NCBI GenBank assembly: GCA_947561395.2
Contig: OX387187.1
Span: 23,231,829 to 23,295,828 of the forward strand
Origin: Buxus sempervirens
Taxonomy: Eukaryota; Streptophyta; Magnoliopsida; Buxales; Buxaceae
Direction of reading: 5' to 3'
Length of the DNA: 64,000 nt
A program made the position numbers and the translations under genes. Positions 47,122-57,963 of the stretch are shown here, one piece after another. The notes below the pieces were generated by a model, which saw only the letters and a list, made by a program, of their open reading frames with translations, was not told where the DNA came from and did no database searches. The number at the start of each line of letters is the position of its first letter. Position 1 is the first letter of the stretch.

Positions 47122-49655
47122 CTAGCCGATCATCATGCCGAGCTGGTCTGGCTCAATTGTCTTAGGCACATGAGCACTCTGGAGTACCTTTATTAATGAG
47201 TCCCTATGCTTTTCTGAATTAAGCAATAATCCCAGTATTGATATCTGGGCAGGGACCTTGATTAATTGGTCGACAATGTTGAATTCACTCTTTTTCAGTA
47301 TTTTTAGGAGGTCTGCTGCCTCATCATTTATAACCTGGGGGGTGTCTTCCCCTATCTTGGCCTTCCCCTTCTGGACTTGCTCTGCCTCTTTCTTTTCTTG
47401 TTCCTTTCCTTCCACACATCTCCCTGATCTTGTCATGAGATTTACCTCCTCCTGACCCTGATTCCTGGCCACTGGGATAGTGGTCGTATAACCCTCGCTG
47501 TAATTCCAAGGTACAGCAGTTTCTGAATAGGAGGGTTTAGGGACGTTAAATACCAAGGGTTGGAGATGAGACCTTGGTACAGGAGTTGATGTGGGAATGA
47601 GGTTAGAAGAAGGCACCTCAATAACCAGAGGCGAGGATTGCCTGGGTTCCTTGGGTTGAGAGGATTTCAAGGTCTGAGAAGAAACGGATGTAATTGATGC
47701 TGTGGTGGGGTCATAATTAATGACCAAAGGTGGTTTAGACGATGAAGTAGGTGGAGGAGCAACAGCCTGGTTGCAATTAATGATGAGAGGGGGTTTGATT
47801 ACATTAAGCTGGGCCATGAGGGAAGCGGCCCGGTTTAAAGAGGCATTAATGTCCTCTGCAATCTTGCCATTTCCTTTACTTCCAGAAATGACATTGATTT
47901 GTTCCCCTATATCTTCTTGGTCAAAATAGACCTTAACGGACGTCCTTATTGGTGCAATTAACTGCGAGGGATCAAACGTCCTAGGTCCAGAAGAGATGGT
48001 CCCTACAAAATTGGAAGGACCAGCCCCATTATGCTGGGGCACAGGATTCTGACCAATGTCAGTCCTGGCGGGAGAGGGTGCAGCCGTGTTAAACAACAAG
48101 GTTCCCTGATCGATCAAATCCTGAATTGCATGTTTTAATGGCCAACACCTGTCTGTAGGGTGTCCTGGTGCACCCATATGGTATTCACAGGTGGTGGAGG
48201 GATCGAAATTCTTTCCCTTCGAAGCATTCGGATTTGGTTCTTTCAGGGTAACATACCCCGCGTTTAACAGAGATGGCAATAGCTGGGACGGAGTCACAAG
48301 AAGAGGGGAAAGGACCCTATTCCTTCTGGACGCCATCCAAGCGTCTCTCTCCTCTTTCTAGAATACCCTTTTTTGATTGGGCATTGCTGCTTGAGGAACA
48401 TTAATATTGAGAGGGTTTTGATAGGTCGATTGTGGCTGCACTGGGCTGGATGGAGTTGCAGAAATATTGACGTGAATTGGTTTCTTGGGTGGTTGGAGTT
48501 GTACCATATTTACTTCCCCTTCCTTCTGCCCTCCGTTCCTTCTTGCCCCATTTTTTTGCTTCTGGGCAGAAGGATTAGAAGTGGGCTCTTGCTGACGAGC
48601 CGAGGCAGTGTGGTCATAAATTCACCCGGATCTGATTCCATCCTCAATCCGGTCTGCAACTTGCACTAGAGCAGCAAAGCTGGTGGTAATCTGACCCACC
48701 AAGTGATTGTAAAATGGCTGCCCCAGTGTGCCAATGAAGGTGGTAACCATCTCTGGTTCCATCATGGGAGGCCTAACCTGAGAGGCGGTTTCCCTCCACC
48801 TTTTGGCATATTGCCTGACTGTCTCTTCTCTTCCCTTGCTCATCTTCATCATATCATACCTGTCGGCACGATGTCAGCATTGAAACGGTACTGAGCAAGG
48901 AAAGCATCAGCTAGGTCCTTCCACCTTCTGATTCTGCCGTGGTCCACAGTTGCAAACCATCTCAAGGCTGCCCCAGTTAGGCTTCTCTGGAATAGCTGGA
49001 TCAGGATGCCATCATCCCGGCCAAATTGGCACAACGCCCCACAGTAGAGCTTCAGATGGCTCATTGGGCAGCCGGTGCCGTCATATTTCTCGAAGTCCGG
49101 GCACTTAAATTTGGCCGATAGGCACGCGTCGGGGTACATGCAGAGATCTTTAAAATTGGTACCACCCAATGTGTTGATCCCCCTTACTTCTTTTAGCTCC
49201 TCTTGAATGGACTCCAGCTTGTCCAAAAATTTTCTCTCCACTTCTACCCTCAGCCTCTCCTTTTCTTTTTCCTTCTCCCTCTCATATTCAGATTCCTCCT
49301 CCCGGATCAAGATAGGTTCGGGGGTTGGCTGGTAGAGTTCAGGTTGAGGTGGAATAGGTTGGATTGGTGGTGGAAGGTCAGTCTGGGGTTGAGCTGGTGG
49401 TGCATTATGGGATGATGAAGCCTGGTGAACCTGAGCCTGCGCCTGCATCTGAGCCTGAGTGGCTTGATTGGCCAGCAAATTCTCCAGTAGTTTTGTCATC
49501 CCTGCCACTTGCTCTTGCAGTTGAGCAAAGGCTTCGACAGACACAGTAGATTGTTCTTCAATAGGATTCATAGTGGCAGATTTCAATCTCTGAGAACGTC
49601 GAGGAGCAATGATTGCAGTAGAAACCGAAAACCTTGTGTAAAAGAAAAAAGACAA
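47122..49655 (-). CDS. element B: gag region
   Basis: Fossil part on the minus strand. The likely protein start is MNPIEEQSTVSVEAFAQLQE, near 49571. It continues into a Q/P-rich stretch and the retrotransposon gag core (CPDFEKYDGTGCPMSHLKLY; FQRSLTGAALRWFATVD; WKDLADAFLAQYRFN; ETVRQYAKRWRETASQVRP). Near the C-terminus there is a zinc-knuckle-like CEYHMGAPGHPTDRC with WPLKHAIQDLIDQG, as in Tat gags. Several breaks. Confidence 0.85.
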
Positions 49656-50049
49656 AGAAAAAATATTAGTATCCCATTAAATCAATTTTACACACCTATG
49701 CATGCATGCATGTAGGCTTGGTGAACATGAGTTTGGGATTTTCCTTGTATTCATATTTTTTTGCCTTTTGGATTTATGGTTAAAATAACCTTATTAGAAT
49801 GAGGTGATTGATACGAAAAAGATCAAACCATAGAAATTCTGTTGGGGTATTCTAGGGCCTCCAACATGTCCCACAAAAAAATGAGATGTCCAAAGTAAAA
49901 ATCCTTAGACAAACTCGAGACTTGGAATTACGCAAGCTTCCAAGGGCTTATGCTTTGGAATTAAGGCTTCCACAACCTCCTGAAATTACGCAGGCTTTCA
50001 GGTGCCTATGATTTTCTAAATTCAGGCTTTAGAAGGCCTATGAAGGTTT

Positions 50050-50480
50050 TGAAAAAGATCTGGAATTTCAGGCTTCCAGGGATCCTATGAGTTTCTAAAT
50101 TCAGGCTTTAGAAGGCCTATGAGATTTTGGAAGAAATCTGGAATTTCAGGCTTCCAGGGTCCTATGAGTTTCTAAATTAAGGCTTTAGAAGGCCTATGAG
50201 ATTTTTGAAAAAATCTGGAATTTCAGGCTTCCAGGGTCCTATGAGTTTCTAAATTCAGGCTTTAGAAGGCCTATGAGATTTTTGAAAAAATCTAGAATTT
50301 CAGGCTTCCAGGAATCCTATGAGTTTCTAAATTCAGGCTTTAGAAGGCCTATGAGAATTTTGAAAAAATCTGGAATTTCAGGCTTCCAGGAATCCTATGA
50401 GTTTCTAAATTCAGGCTTTAGAAGGCCTATGAGATTTTTGAAAAAATCTGGAATTTCAGGCTTCCAGGAATCCTATGATT
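50050..50480. repeat. tandem repeat in the leader of B, about 77-bp unit, 5–6 copies
   Basis: Units contain GGAATTTCAGGCTTCCAGG, CTATGAGTTTCTAAATTCAG and GCTTTAGAAGGCCTATGAG. The open frame over it (MRFLKKSGISGFQESYEF…) is only the repeat read through. Weaker copies extend upstream to about 49920. Confidence 0.8.
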
Positions 50481-51205
50481 TGATTTTCTGAAATTCCAAG
50501 GCTTTCAGATGCCTGAAATATTTTTGATTTTCCCCCTTAGGTGTTTTGAGTTAAAAAGAGACTCAATTTGCCTTTAAGGTGATGATTCATTTGAAATTTT
50601 CTTTTATTCAAAATTTTAAATGATTTGACTTGGAATTCAAAGGTTTCCAAATGACCTATGATTTGGAATCTTAAAAGTTTGAACACTTTATGCTTAAAGA
50701 TTTCTTATTTTTGGTTAGAATTTGTTCCATTTCAAAAGAGTTGAGCTTCCTTTTCTTTACTCTTGGTTTAGATCCCACTTTAAACTTAAAACATGCTTTG
50801 GAAGCTTATTATGATTTCCCAGTTCAATTTATGATATTGAAGTATGATTAGGTTGATTATTTGAACCAATTTTCTTTTAATCATTTACTTCACTTAAGAC
50901 GGGTTAAGCGGTCAAATTGGACAAAAAGAGCCCAATGTGGACTTAACCCCCAAGTTGAGGTGCTTGACCTGTTTTTTGGTTTGAGCCAACTTTTATTTTA
51001 TCATTTCCACCTTTGAGTTGAGTTGATTTGTTCAATTTAGGTGAAAATGTTAAAAATGACCTTAATCTCTTGGTTTGGGTGGATTTGGAATGGTTTATAT
51101 GCCATTTATCTTATTTAGCACACCTGCCCACTTGCTTATATGACTTAGGGATAAAAGGACCCAGAAATGTTTAATTAGCAAGGCTAGAATGGGATTTCGG
51201 CTTAA

Positions 51206-51292
51206 AACCGTGCATTCAGGACGGTTTGGTCCAAACCGTATGATACATGCGGTTGCAGCGAAAATGCAGACAACCGTATACTCAGAACGGTT
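51206..51292 (-). promoter_or_regulatory. three AACCG-N11-CGGTT dyads in the leader of B
   Basis: Units at 51206–51226, 51234–51254 and 51272–51292, each exactly 21 bp. Confidence 0.85.
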
Positions 51293-52880
51293 GTAAGCCG
51301 AAAATGAGATTTTCGATTTGTTTCTTTTTCCAATTGGTTTCATTAGCTTGGTTAAATGCCCAAACACACTGTTCACCATTGGGTGGCTTCCAGACTACCC
51401 CAAATTGGGCATTTGACACATCAAATGGCATTAAAAGCCCGCTTAGACCATGAATTTCTTGAGGTTGCATGGGGAGACCACAGATATGCACAAACAGATC
51501 TTTTAAAATAAAAGAAATGTGTTACAATACAAATTGGCCTTCAAGGGCATGAATTAAAATAAAATTACAATTTTAGCCTCCTTGGGCTTGAGAATCCAAA
51601 TAAAAAAGAAAAAGAAAAGGCCCTTTTGCACCATCAGCTCCTGGGTGACCTTCACACACAAATTCCCTGCAAGAAATAGGATTAGCCATATTCATACAAA
51701 GGAGGGCCTAGGCTCCCTCCTAAAAATGGACACCTAATGCATGGAATTTGGGACTTTTGGGTGCCTCCTATGGGCATTTGGGTAGAATGACACCTAAGAA
51801 GAGTAAAAACTCTCTCTAAGGGCTACACCAATCCTAGGCTAACAGTAATTTTCTGGGAAAAACAAAATCCCAACAAATGGACACCATGAGCATGCTTTTT
51901 ACAAAGTATAGAGGATATCATAAGGAATCAACTGAAAATACCTTGTTACCTCATGTTTACCTTCAAAATGGTGTCCATATCATACCTCGGGTCACCTGAG
52001 CCATGCAAGACGGCCTTCCCTCAATTACAAACCCTTTCCCCATCGTATTTGGTTTATTTTGGCCAAAAGGGTGTTTCTCCACCTTCGCGTAGGGGTTTTG
52101 GGTTTTGGCTTATTGGCAACTTAGAGCTCAAGCCTAGTGTATGACCAGAATTCTAGATCTACCATGTCATCACATCATTGGCTCAAAGTCTCTAAGGTGA
52201 ATGTTTTCACTTTCGCTTTCCGAAGTAACGACCTCGGTGCGCCAAGCTACACACATTCTTGTTCAACTTCCTATAGGTGATAGGTAGGCTGTGTAAAAAA
52301 TAAAAAAAAAGTGCTCAAGTGCATTTGAAAAAGAGGGTCACATTCAACACAACGTCCCACCCTTGCCACTCTTTTTTCATATTCATGCAAGCGCAATCCA
52401 AAAACCACCAAGGCATGATATAGAGATCATTTGTGATAGATAAACATGAAAACATCAAGGTAATAAAAAAACCTAGCATGCTCAATCTAAACATGCATTC
52501 ACCCACTCATGCAAACATGAAAGCATGTTATCATGTTATACAACAATAGCATTTGATTATGGTGAGCATGCTTGACATATTCAAAACATCTCTCAAAAAG
52601 AATTCAGATCTCATGCTCATGACATTTAATCACAAATCAAAGCATGCTATCATGGAAACATAGTGATCTAGCATGGTAAGACTAATTAGGCCTTCCTAAG
52701 CATGGTTCTAAACATACTCAAGCATGGAAATCACACACCCTATTCTCATGGGTCTCATATGCTCTCAAACAGAAGCACACAAATCAAAATATACTTATTA
52801 TAAACAAACAAAAAGCAAACAATCAACAAAATCAATCAAAGCATGATCAAGCAATCCAAGGATGGCTCAATTCCACTAAT

Positions 52881-52897
52881 CCCCAGCAGAGTCGCCA
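52881..52897 (-). other. primer binding site candidate of element B
   Basis: On the minus strand TGGCGACTCTGCTGGGG starts two bases after the CA that ends the 5' LTR. It begins TGG as a site for a CCA-ended tRNA should. Ogre elements use tRNA-Arg; the tRNA here is not proven. Confidence 0.7.
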
Positions 52898-52899
52898 GT

Positions 52900-55306
52900 T
52901 GTGAGACATGGAAATGTCATCTAGGATGACCTCCGATATCGTCACGCGGGGATAGATAAATGTAAGAGTCACCACCATCCATCTTAAGGTGTGAATGGAC
53001 ACCATGTGGTTCATGAAAGCCAAATAGAGCCAAAGTAGCTCTAATATATAGAAAAATCCAGAGATTGGGTAAGGGGAATTATTTATGAGCAGGGGAAGGT
53101 ATTAGGCACCCCCACTCATCCGTCTAAGACGGTTGCCACATGCTTGCTTATGCTATAAATTGTTTGCTAATGAAATGGACAAAAAAGTGCTTATAACAAG
53201 CACAATGTATGTGACCATTCCACATGAGAAGTCTAATGAGCTTAGACTCTCTTTGTGGATCCATCACTCCTAAGACTTCATGAGTGAATAAAATCAAAGT
53301 AAAAAACAAAGAAAATCAAGCTAAGGCAAATCTGGAGAAATGAGATCAAAAGAGCTTGAAAGCTTCGATTAACCATAACTTACTCAATTTAAATCCAAAT
53401 CCAATGAAACCAAAGCCATTAGAAAACTGGTATATAGTAGAGTGTACAGTAAAAATTTCAACTCAATCCAACTTAAAATGAGAGAGAAATCCACATCTAA
53501 AATTTGCTGTTATAACTTGGAAAAAGTGATGAGTAGGCATTTTCAAAGTCCTATTCGTGGAGTTTGGCTCAATAAAATTCCATAAAAATTGGTATGGAGG
53601 AAGTATGTAATGCCCTCTTTCCAAAGAAAAACGTCTCACCCCAAACTCTATCCGGATGCGACTTGTGTGCTCTCTTGAATAGGCCTAGAAGACCACAGAT
53701 TAGCTCTGGACTATGCCAGCGAGCACCTCTGAGTCAATCAAGCACACAGGCCTCAAATCAAATCAAAATCTGCTGAAACCAGCTGGAAATGAAAATAGAC
53801 TTCTTAAGGAAAACTCAGAAATTAGAATCACTCAAAACGGATTAAAATTGAATAAACGGTGCACCATCAAAGCGGCAAGTTCAGCAATCTGGGCTGAACT
53901 GACTTACAAACTTTGAACAGATGGTGTCAAAAATTGGCAACATGAAAGTGGACGAAATTTTCCAGATATAAAATAGGCACATCCATCTATCACATGTCTT
54001 TAAAATCACTCAAAAATTCATCCGGAGGATGAAGTTATAAGCATTCCAAGACAGGCCACAGATCTGCCCTGTTTTGAAGATTTTGAATAGAAAAATGGAA
54101 ACCAGTGCATGTGGATTCGACCAAAACCTTAAAAATCAACAAAAAACCATCTCATGGAGTTCTAAAATTCATTTTGGAGCCAATGGATTCAGATTTCCCG
54201 TATTGAACATGGAAATCCAAGATCTAGATTCTTTTATAAAAATATGGTGGAAAGTGTGTGAATATGTGAAAATTCACTCCCTAGGAGGAGGATGGAATCC
54301 TTTGCTACTGAGAGCAAGGATTCACATATTTCTCCATGAGCAAGTGCAAAATATCAGAAAATAAACATCCATAGGTTTAAAATAACCACATAGCATGCTC
54401 TTCATCACTTGTAGGTTCTAAGCCTAGAGGATCCATTCCACCTTCCTTTTCTCAAGGCTCTCTCTTCACGTTTTACGGCTAGAGAGGATTCCCAGGTACT
54501 TTGGAAGGGGTTTGGGGCTAGCAAACAATCACAAGTTGGCTTTACACTACAGAAAAGTAGAAGTTGGGAGTGAAATGTAAAGAGGGTGCTGGAAATGTAA
54601 AGAACTTTACCTTGGTAGCTTTGAACACTTGAGTAAACAATCCAACAGAGCTTCTCCTTTTTCTTGCAGAGCTTCTAAGCCTCAAATTGTCAGCCATTTG
54701 CAAGAGGAGGACCCCTCTATTTCTAGGCCAAGCCAAGGGTAGAAGAGTCCCAAGGGTAGGCCTAAAAGGCCTTCTAGATTATTCCAAATCTCCTCCAAGG
54801 CTTGAATTGGAGTAATTCAGCAAGTTTCGGAGGGTGAAATAGGGAGTTCAAGTCCCTGAGAGAGAGGTAATATGCGTAAATAAGGCTCAGAGATCGAGCC
54901 ATTTCGCAAATCCCCGAAACAGCCAAAACCGCATACACAGTACGGTTTCAACACAACCGTCACTCAAAGTGCGGTTCATATGCAAACTTAACCAAACCGC
55001 ACATACAGGACGGTTCAATTCAGTTACGCTCGTCATGATTGCTGTCGACGTGGCTCAACGGCTGAAGCTTCGCGAAGTCACGTGGCAGCTCACGCAACAA
55101 GCATGGATATCAACCGTGCTGTGTGTGCAGTTGCAACCGCACATACAGGGCGGTTGAGACCAAAATTACAAAAACCGTATACTCAGTACGGTTGGCATAT
55201 TTTTTGATTGTTTTTGAATGTTTGACATATGTTAAGGCTCAAATAAGACTTTTAAAGTTTATTTGGAGTATTCTCTTATATGGAAGTGCAATTTGGGGTG
55301 TCTACA
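52900..55306 (-). repeat. 5' LTR of element B (2,407 bp)
   Basis: In its orientation it opens TGTAGACACCCC at 55306 and closes CCATGTCTCACA at 52900. It differs from the 3' LTR by about 1–2 bases per 100 by eye. Confidence 0.9.
54927..55193 (-). promoter_or_regulatory. six AACCG-N11-CGGTT dyads in U3 of the 5' LTR of B
   Basis: Units at 54927–54947, 54955–54976, 54995–55015, 55112–55132, 55135–55155 and 55173–55193. Five are 21 bp and one is 22 bp. They are upstream of the TATA region of the LTR. Confidence 0.85.
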
Positions 55307-55786
55307 GGGCATGACCAGTTTGGCCAGATTTTACACTTTTTTGACATGTTTTAAATCCCAATTAATATTTTCACTTATTTTCTCATTTTTAGTGCAATTT
55401 GGGGTGTCTACAGGAAGGACCTGATGCGTCTAGAAACAAGGGAAATGGTCTAAGGCGAAAGTTGCCAAACCATTGGTGACAGAGTTTGCTTCTCTAAATA
55501 TTTTGGCAAAAACAACAGAGTGGAAAAGAGAACAGAGATGACGCGCCTCATCGAGGAGATAGTCAATTCACCAGATATGAGAATTGGCAGACGTGAGGCA
55601 GGATATCCTAACCTAAGAGTCACTCTCTATAATAATCTTTTCAGCATTTATAGCAAGCGCACACTTAAGGCCTTCGATGAGCGCATGAGCTTCCGCTTGA
55701 ATGCATGGCATCAGAAATACCAATGGAGTGTGCCAAGGCACATTTGACTCTTCCGTCCGCGTCCCGAACCACGACCCCTATAGCAG

Positions 55787-56178
55787 TATCTTATCATAAC
55801 GCACTATCCAGATGATTTTGGAAACAAAATCAAGGGGATGCATGATATCGTCTGACGCCACTTAATGCCTAATAGGGGTATCTTATCATAACTCGGGTTG
55901 AAATCGTCTGTCGCCTTTAATGTGCGGTAGACTTTGTAGCGTCCGTGGGGTGCTGCCAATCCCACGAATGCTATGTATTCACATTTCCCAATGCACTTCA
56001 CTGGGAAAATGTGATGCACAGCATTCATGGGATGCTCCACATGGCAGCATCCCACGGACGCTACAAAGTCTGCTGCACATTATGGCGGCAGACGATTTCA
56101 TCCCTCATAACCCACTATCGAGATAATTTTGGAAACAAAATCGAGGGGATGCATGATATCGTCGGACGCCACTTAACG
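55787..56178. repeat. tandem duplication of about 90 bp, second copy split by a MITE
   Basis: TATCTTATCATAAC, then CACTATC(C/G)AGAT(G/A)ATT, TTGGAAACAAAATC and ATGCATGATATCGTC, ending CGCCACTTAA(T/C)G. Copy 1 is 55787–55877. Copy 2 starts at 55878, is interrupted at 55895–56104, and ends at 56178. Confidence 0.7.
55895..56104. mobile_element. Mutator-like fold-back MITE (210 bp)
   Basis: The ends GGGTTGAAATCGTCTG and CAGACGATTTCATCCC are inverted, and the arms stay paired for about 60 bp (ACTTTGTAGCGTCCGTGGG). The flanks TCATAACTC (55886–55894) and TCATAACCC (56105–56113) make a 9-bp duplication with one difference. The middle is also an imperfect hairpin, so nearly the whole element can fold back. 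Confidence 0.75.
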
Positions 56179-56396
56179 CTGTCATGGAGTGTAAGTGGGA
56201 TGTTGCCATCTGAGGTATGTCATATTTAGGGTTTTTTCAGCAAATATTTTTTTCTTCTACATATTCAAATGCAAAAGCTCTGCAATTATTGAATGCTGCA
56301 TGTGTAATCAAATTGCATTGATCGCTGCAATTAATAGCCGCATACGACTCCAAATGCAAAACAAGTGTCCATATGACTCTCTTTTCTCACTCTCTC

Positions 56397-56830
56397 TTTT
56401 TTTTTTTTAAGTAAGAAACATAGAAGGATATTATTAAAAAGACCTGGGAATACAAATTCCCCTTGTGTCATCTATCAAAACAGTAGACAGAGATGGGGAG
56501 GTGAAGAAATCCAACTACAAAGCAAACCTATCTATCACGAAATTTGCTAAAAAATCAGCAGCCGGGCTGCCTTCTCGTAAAGTGTGAGAGAAACGAACTT
56601 CAATTGCATCAAAGCTAGTTAATAACTCCTATATCTGATAAGTGGCGGGAAAAGTCCATGTAACTTTGTGCCACTTTTCCACAACACTAAAACCATCAAA
56701 AAGTTTCCTCTTAAAATGGCGGGAAAATGATATCAAGGAAAGGAAATTACTCTTGAGATTTCCATACAAACAAATACACAGCCTTAGAATCCAAACTATA
56801 GGTTGACCAAATCTTACGTGTATGAACAAT
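56397..56830 (-). mobile_element. 5'-truncated LINE, 3' end with RNase H piece
   Basis: A T run at 56397–56408 is the poly-A tail on the minus strand. Upstream of it on that strand one reads ELLTSFDAIEVRFSHTLREG followed by SPAADFLANFVIDRFAL, the end of a plant LINE RNase H. The 5' limit and target duplication were not found. Confidence 0.65.
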
Positions 56831-57161
56831 TAGGTTAAAAAAAAATTACAAACTAACTGGCAGCTTCTTTAGTTAGTTTGTATGCAACGTGTTTAGCATA
56901 ACCAGTTTGGCACCTAACATGGCAACTAATGAGACCAAGCGACGTGATGATTACCCAATGATATTGGATTCTTGCATGGATATAGTCTCTTCTTCTGACT
57001 TTAGCAACTAACACCCTCTTTCTTCTGACTTCTAGACACCTGAGACCCCCATAAATACATGAAGATGTTTTGCTGATCAGCACATGAGACTTGCCACCTC
57101 TAGCAAATTGCCTCTTCATAACCCCATAACATCAGCGTTTCTTTCTTGAGGTTTCTCCAAT
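56831..57161. other. stretch between LINE remnant and BAHD relic
   Basis: The minus strand has GYAKHVAYKLTKEAAS, which resembles the end of an RNase H domain, so another old LINE piece is possible. Nothing else seen. Confidence 0.3.
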
Positions 57162-57963
57162 ATGACTATGAAGGTTCAAGTCATGTCCCAAGAGATCATC
57201 AACCCATCCTCCCCAACTACCCAAAAGCTTAGAATTTTCAAGCTTTCACTATTAGATCAGCTTGCTCCTTCAGAAAACACTCCAGTTATCTTCTTATACC
57301 CACCCACCATTACCGGCAAAACCGGAGCCACCAGACGATCGAATCGGCTCAAGAATTCCCTGTCGGGACACACTGACTAGATTCTACCCACTCGCCGGAA
57401 GAATCAAAGATGAGATCTCGATCGAGTGCCACGATGAGGGGGTTCATTATTTAGAAGCTCAAGTCAATTGTCACCTCATGGAGTTTCTCATAGGTCCTGA
57501 TGTCAAGTTACTGAATCAGTATCTTCCATTTGACCTGTATTGCACTAATTCCACCTCCATTAATGATGTCCAATTAGCTATTCAGGTGAACAACTTCGAT
57601 TGTGGGGTAATGGCTTTGGGTCTCTGCGTTTTACACAAGATAGTCGATTGTGCTTCATTGAGCACTTTCGTTAATGCTTGGGCTGCCACAGCTTGAGGAT
57701 CAAATGAAGCAGTACAACCCAGTTTCAGTTCTTCCTCTCTCTTTCCCCAGAGAGATTCACTGGGAGGGTTTACACTGAACACCATGAATTTTTCAGGGAA
57801 CCCCATTACAAGAAGATTTGTGTTTGATGCTTCTAACATAAAAGCCCTCAAGTTGAAAGCAAGCAAAGGCATTTACGGAAAGCCACCCTATTTACATCCT
57901 ATATGACAAACGAATAAGAAAAGGGCACATGGTGCCTATGTTGCTTATTTAGGCCATGGCATC

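Larger units (their letters stand above)
49656..52880 (-). other. element B: untranslated leader
   Basis: About 3.2 kb between the primer binding site and gag, without a gene. It contains the tandem repeat at 50050–50480 and three dyads at 51206–51292. The rest is AT-rich with scattered CATG words. Long leaders with introns are known for Ogre-type elements; I could not define splice sites. Confidence 0.65.
19558..55306 (-). mobile_element. Ty3/Gypsy element B, Tat/Ogre lineage, with two nested insertions
   Basis: LTRs at both ends (52900–55306 is the 5' LTR and 19558–21963 the 3' LTR in its orientation), TG…CA, with a 5-bp duplication GGGCA at 19553–19557 and 55307–55311. A primer-binding-site candidate, a polypurine tract, gag, protease, RT, RNase H, a second RNase H and integrase follow in Gypsy order, all on the minus strand. 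The second RNase H before integrase, the size (about 23 kb without guests) and the antisense genes near the 3' end point to Tat/Ogre. It is interrupted by solo LTR E and a SIRE-type Copia element, and carries about five or more further breaks, so it is a fossil. By eye the two LTRs differ at about 1.5 % of positions, so it is fairly young. Confidence 0.9.
17851..55412 (-). mobile_element. solo LTR A, Tat/Ogre-type, split by element B
   Basis: On the minus strand it runs from TGTAGACACCCC (55412) to CCCATGTCTCACA (17851), with the 5-bp duplication GGAAG at 17846–17850 and 55413–55417. About 1.8 kb without its guest. It has CTTCACGTTTTACGGCTA twice (18833–18850 and 18989–19006) within a tandem duplication of about 160 bp, a TATA-like CTATTTATAAG near 19230, and a U3 array of its own dyad type at 19451–19557. 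It is related to, but well diverged from, the LTRs of element B. Confidence 0.85.
17743..55785 (-). mobile_element. 5'-truncated LINE, split by the whole nest
   Basis: The poly-A end (T run on the plus strand) starts at 17743 and the other end is at 55785. GTATCTTATC, 10 bp, flanks both sides (17733–17742 and 55786–55795). Only about 480 bp of LINE is present. On the minus strand, 55620–55720 reads as an RNase H piece (QAEAHALIEGLKCALAIN, then IIIESDS), and VFAKIFREANSVTNGLA follows. Solo LTR A entered it 108 bases from the poly-A start. Confidence 0.75.

Noticed and set aside
50273-50491. 72-residue repeat protein
   Set aside because: It is only the 77-bp tandem repeat read in one frame.
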